Positions 5,195 through 7,632 of a stretch of 7,632 bases of DNA are shown piece by piece. The notes beneath the pieces are model-generated. The model saw only the letters and a program-made list of their open reading frames with translations, was not told where the DNA came from and ran no database searches. Each line of letters begins with the position of its first letter. The first letter of the stretch is position 1. Origin of the DNA: Chloroflexota bacterium (GTDB lineage: Bacteria; Chloroflexota; Anaerolineae; Anaerolineales; Villigracilaceae); the NCBI GenBank assembly GCA_023484185.1, contig JAMDBC010000046.1:1-7632 (forward strand), given 5' to 3'. The translations under genes were made by a program, and so were the position numbers.

Positions 5195-6190
5195 ATGAAA
5201 CGACTTCTCCCGCTTCTATTACTCGGATTACTTGGCTGTGGACTGTTACCAACTCCCCAACCAACTCCCATGCCGACAGTCGTTGCTACGCTCACGCCCA
5301 CCGCACCCGCACCGGACGCCGCGCTGGGTTCCGCGAAAAATCCTTTGATCATGGCCCTGGCCCCGTCTGCGCGCCCAACCACGAATGTGATCAGCGCCGG
5401 TAACGTTCTCAAATCCCAGCTCGAAAAATCAACCGGATACAAGATTATTGTCGCGGCTCCGCCCAGTGAAACCGAACTGGTCAAAGCCTTTGCGGACGGT
5501 AATGCTCACATCGGAGTCCTTTCGCCGTTTGGCTATTTGATGGCAAATAATGCAGGAAAGGCGGATGCCGCATTTGGCCGTCAGCGTAATGGAGGCATAT
5601 TTTACGGCGCCCAGTTCATCGTCCAGAGTGAGGCGGGCTTTACATCCTATTTTGATTCGGTTAAGCATGAAAACAGCGCCGATGCGTCGGTTGCGCTGGC
5701 TCAGTTCAATGACAAGAAGCCGTGCTGGACGGATCCGCTTTCACCGTCGGGATATGTCGTGCCGTTGGGATTTCTCAGCCAGGCCGGAGTGGAGACGCGT
5801 AAACCTGCTTTTGTCAGCGGGCATCCAACCGTCGTGCGGGCTGTGTACGCCCAGGGCATCTGTGATTTCGGCGCGACATATATCGATGCGCGTACGTACC
5901 CCGGTCTGGAAGATGAATTTCCGGACGTGATGAAGAAGGTAGTTGTGGTTTGGCGCATCCCAGACATTATTCCGTATGAGACGCTGGTCTTTGCGCACGG
6001 CATGACCATTGACATGCGCCGGTCGCTGGAGCGCGCTTTCGTGGATACCATTTCGACTCCGAGCGGAAAGTCGGCGATGCAGGTTTTATATGGATTCGAT
6101 GCGATGCAGATTGTGCAGGATGGGCAATACAATGAATTCCGCAAGGCGGTCAAGGCTTCAGGAATGATCCTAAATAATTTGGTGAAATGA
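5195..6190 (+). CDS. PhnD-type substrate-binding lipoprotein (phosphonate/phosphite/phosphate), first copy
   Basis: A 331-residue lipoprotein. The signal peptide MKRLLPLLLLGLLGC has lipobox LLGC, so Cys15 would be lipidated. A proline/threonine-rich linker (about 18-40) is followed by a two-lobed periplasmic-binding domain of the phosphate/phosphite/phosphonate (PhnD) family: 'NPLIMALAPSA' at 49-59, 'GNAHIGVLSPFGYL' at 102-115, 'FYGAQFIV' at 136-143, 'DPLSPSGYVVP' at 180-190, 'VSGHPTVVRAVY' at 207-218, 'CDFGATYIDAR' at 223-233 and 'DIIPYETLVF' at 257-266. The serine/tyrosine turn at 183-187 and His210 lie where the oxyanion is usually held. It would bind the solute outside the membrane and deliver it to an ABC permease. 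ATG 5195 has AAGGGA just upstream and makes a proper lipoprotein signal; the frame opens earlier, at 5132, but through the promoter. Exact ligand unknown. Confidence 0.85.
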   Translation: MKRLLPLLLLGLLGCGLLPTPQPTPMPTVVATLTPTAPAPDAALGSAKNPLIMALAPSARPTTNVISAGNVLKSQLEKSTGYKIIVAAPPSETELVKAFADGNAHIGVLSPFGYLMANNAGKADAAFGRQRNGGIFYGAQFIVQSEAGFTSYFDSVKHENSADASVALAQFNDKKPCWTDPLSPSGYVVPLGFLSQAGVETRKPAFVSGHPTVVRAVYAQGICDFGATYIDARTYPGLEDEFPDVMKKVVVVWRIPDIIPYETLVFAHGMTIDMRRSLERAFVDTISTPSGKSAMQVLYGFDAMQIVQDGQYNEFRKAVKASGMILNNLVK

Positions 6191-6227
6191 CAGAAGTCAC
6201 CAGCTTGTATTTTTTAAGACAAACTGC

Positions 6228-6256
6228 TTGCCTAAACATAGTTTTCGAGTTATCAT
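6228..6256 (+). promoter_or_regulatory. Promoter of the second PhnD-type gene
   Basis: TTGCCT (6228-6233) and TATCAT (6251-6256) are 17 bp apart. The leader of about 53 nt contains a 5-bp GGGGC/GCCCC hairpin (6270-6284) and the strong site AAGGAG (6304-6309), six bases before ATG. No convincing terminator follows the first PhnD-type gene, so read-through into the second is also possible. Confidence 0.5.
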
Positions 6257-6315
6257 CATCTTGTCGATAGGGGCTAACCGCCCCCAAAAAACATTTTTAT
6301 AACAAGGAGAAGCAT

Positions 6316-7332
6316 ATGAATAAACGCCTTACGTTCCTTTTGCTGGCGCTGACTGTCATCTTCTCGATGACTCTCTCCGCCTGCGCCCCCGCCGTGACTG
6401 AGGTCCCGACCGCAGTCGTGACTGAGGCCCCAACGGTCGCGCCACCCACTGCAGCGCCCACTGCAGCTCCTCAAATGGGAACGGCCGATAAACCGATTGT
6501 GGTCGCCTTTGAACCCTCAGGCACCTCGCAGGAAATCACGGCCGGTGGGCAGGAGCTCTTGGACCTGCTTTCGACGGAAACCGGGCTTACCTTCAAGGGC
6601 GTAGTCCCCACCTCCTACGCCGCCTTGACCGAGGCCATGGGTTCTGGCAATGCGCAGATTGGTTGGATGGCTACATTTGCCTATATCCTCGCATCTCAGA
6701 AGGGTTATGCACAAGTGGCTCTGATCACACAGCGCTTTGGGTCCGATCACTATGGCGCACAATTCCTCGCCAATAAGAGCGCTGGCTTTACCCCGGCGGC
6801 GGACACCCCCGGCACCGAAGCCGAACTGTCAACCTTGCTGCAATTCAAGGGCAAGAAGGCCTGCTTTGCCGACCCTCAGTCTACTTCAGGATATGTGGTC
6901 CCGCTTATCTTCCTCAAGAAGGCTGGTCTAACGGACGCAGACATGCCGAACCCGGTCTTTACTGGCGGCCACACGCAGGTGGTGCAGGCGCTCTATGACG
7001 GCGGCATCTGTGATTATGGGACTACTTACGTGGATGCGCGCTCCAACGTTGCTAAGACTCATGCGGATGTGAACGACAAAGTAGTCGTGGTCTATCAGAC
7101 TGCGGCCATCATCCCCAATGACAATATGTCCTATGCACCAGATATGCCGCAGGATCTGCGCGACAAGGTCACAGCTGCCATGATGAAAATCGCTGGCACC
7201 GAAGCTGGCAAGAAGGCGCTCAAGGACCTGTACCAGATCGGTGGTCTCACGAAAGCTGACGACACGGTCTACGATCAGTTCCGTTCGTACCTGCAAGCAT
7301 CGGGCCTTGACCTCAGCCAGTTCGTTAAGTAA
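6316..7332 (+). CDS. PhnD-type substrate-binding lipoprotein (phosphonate/phosphite/phosphate), second copy
   Basis: A 338-residue lipoprotein with signal peptide and lipobox LSAC (Cys23), then an alanine/proline/threonine linker to about residue 55. The binding domain parallels the first copy: 'KPIVVAFEPSG' at 59-69, 'GNAQIGWMATFAY' at 111-123, 'HYGAQFLANKSAGFTP' at 145-160, 'DPQSTSGYVVPLIF' at 186-199, 'GGHTQVVQALYDGGICDYG' at 217-235 and 'TTYVDAR' at 236-242. The copies share many residues but differ around the ligand cleft (SPFGY against MATFAY; SPSGY against STSGY), so their ligands or affinities may differ. It is followed 84 bp downstream by the PhnC-type ATPase gene, so this copy is the more likely main binding protein of that transporter. 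A strong ribosome site and a promoter support the ATG. Ligand specificity cannot be read from sequence. Confidence 0.88.
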   Translation: MNKRLTFLLLALTVIFSMTLSACAPAVTEVPTAVVTEAPTVAPPTAAPTAAPQMGTADKPIVVAFEPSGTSQEITAGGQELLDLLSTETGLTFKGVVPTSYAALTEAMGSGNAQIGWMATFAYILASQKGYAQVALITQRFGSDHYGAQFLANKSAGFTPAADTPGTEAELSTLLQFKGKKACFADPQSTSGYVVPLIFLKKAGLTDADMPNPVFTGGHTQVVQALYDGGICDYGTTYVDARSNVAKTHADVNDKVVVVYQTAAIIPNDNMSYAPDMPQDLRDKVTAAMMKIAGTEAGKKALKDLYQIGGLTKADDTVYDQFRSYLQASGLDLSQFVK

Positions 7333-7351
7333 CTAAGAACGCTTCCAACTT

Positions 7352-7382
7352 GAGGGGAGAGAGGTCAGACCTCTCTCCCCTC
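7352..7382 (+). terminator. Perfect hairpin between phnD-type and phnC-type genes
   Basis: GAGGGGAGAGAGGTC (7352-7366) and its exact reverse complement (7368-7382) flank one base, giving a stem of about 14 bp with a three-base loop. The sequence after it is AT-rich (TATAATTAAATAA) but has no T run, so full termination is doubtful. It is better read as a partial terminator or 3'-end stabiliser that keeps the binding protein more abundant than the ATPase. Confidence 0.6.
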
Positions 7383-7416
7383 TATAATTAAATAACGGCA
7401 AAGTGGAGGTGCCCCA

Positions 7417-7632
7417 TTGCTGAAAATTGAACACCTGACAAAAGTTTACCCCAACGGAACAGTAGCACTAAAAGACGTAAGTTTCTCTGTTGATGATGGT
7501 GAATTTCTAGTCATTATTGGCCTCTCCGGCTCTGGCAAATCAACCCTGCTGCGTTGCATCAATCGCCTGATCGATCCGACTGAAGGCCATATTTTTTGGG
7601 ATGATGTGGACATTACAGCAGCATCTCCTAGT
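7417..7632 (+). CDS. phnC: PhnC-type ABC transporter ATPase, N-terminal 72 residues (runs off right edge)
   Basis: The start is TTG 7417: GGAGGT (7405-7410) sits six bases before it and no ATG fits. The product opens MLKIEHLTKVYPNGTVALKD, with aromatic Tyr11 in the A-loop position that stacks on adenine. Walker A is GLSGSGKST (35-43, Lys41), followed by 'LLRCINRLIDPTEG', a phrase typical of phosphonate-type ATPases. Q-loop, signature motif and Walker B lie beyond the window. It would power uptake of the solute bound by the upstream PhnD-type lipoproteins, working with a PhnE-type permease expected to follow. The symbol phnC rests on similarity plus context; other polar-solute ATPases look alike over this short stretch. 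Confidence 0.85.
   Translation, partial: MLKIEHLTKVYPNGTVALKDVSFSVDDGEFLVIIGLSGSGKSTLLRCINRLIDPTEGHIFWDDVDITAASPS

Noticed and set aside
6191..6227. Terminator after the first PhnD-type gene
   Set aside because: There is a T run around 6209-6215 but no stem of more than about three pairs before it.
6269..6290. GGGGC/GCCCC hairpin as a terminator or riboswitch
   Set aside because: Five-bp stem followed by A's rather than T's on the coding strand, and too small for a known riboswitch.
7352..7382. CRISPR-like repeat
   Set aside because: Single palindrome with no second copy or spacer spacing; best explained as an intercistronic hairpin.

Overview
The window looks like part of a Chloroflexota genome, probably Anaerolineae. 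This is inferred from three things: proline/threonine-rich linkers after the lipobox of both secreted lipoproteins, a DUF4230 membrane protein, and the style of the transposase remnants. No marker gene fixes the taxonomy.

Left part (1-2850) is a worn accessory region. It holds the N-terminal part of an IS5-like transposase running off the left edge (minus), an unrecognised 55-residue C-terminal coding remnant (minus), a broken plus-strand gene ending in an FGE-sulfatase/C-type-lectin-like domain, a tRNA-Glu(CTC) with a very good promoter, a large multi-pass GT-C type membrane glycosyltransferase (minus), and a decayed IS1634-like (DUF4277) transposase N-terminus.

Middle part (2926-5170): a metal-dependent amidohydrolase of the prolidase-like family, probably translated from a leaderless mRNA, faces a DUF4230 membrane-anchored protein. 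A palindromic repeat lies between their 3' ends. The DUF4230 gene has a long leader that contains a terminator-shaped hairpin.

Right part (5138-7632) is a transporter locus. Two paralogous PhnD-type lipoproteins, each with its own promoter of similar sequence, are followed by the start of a PhnC-type ATPase (TTG start) that runs off the right edge. Together they look like a binding-protein-dependent importer for phosphonate, phosphite or phosphate with two alternative binding proteins. The permease is presumably beyond the window.

I did not find a clearly new system. The points most worth a second look are the broken FGE-like gene whose tail resembles a diversity-generating retroelement (DGR) variable region, the overlapping divergent promoters plus attenuator-like leader at 5040-5166, and the paired PhnD genes.
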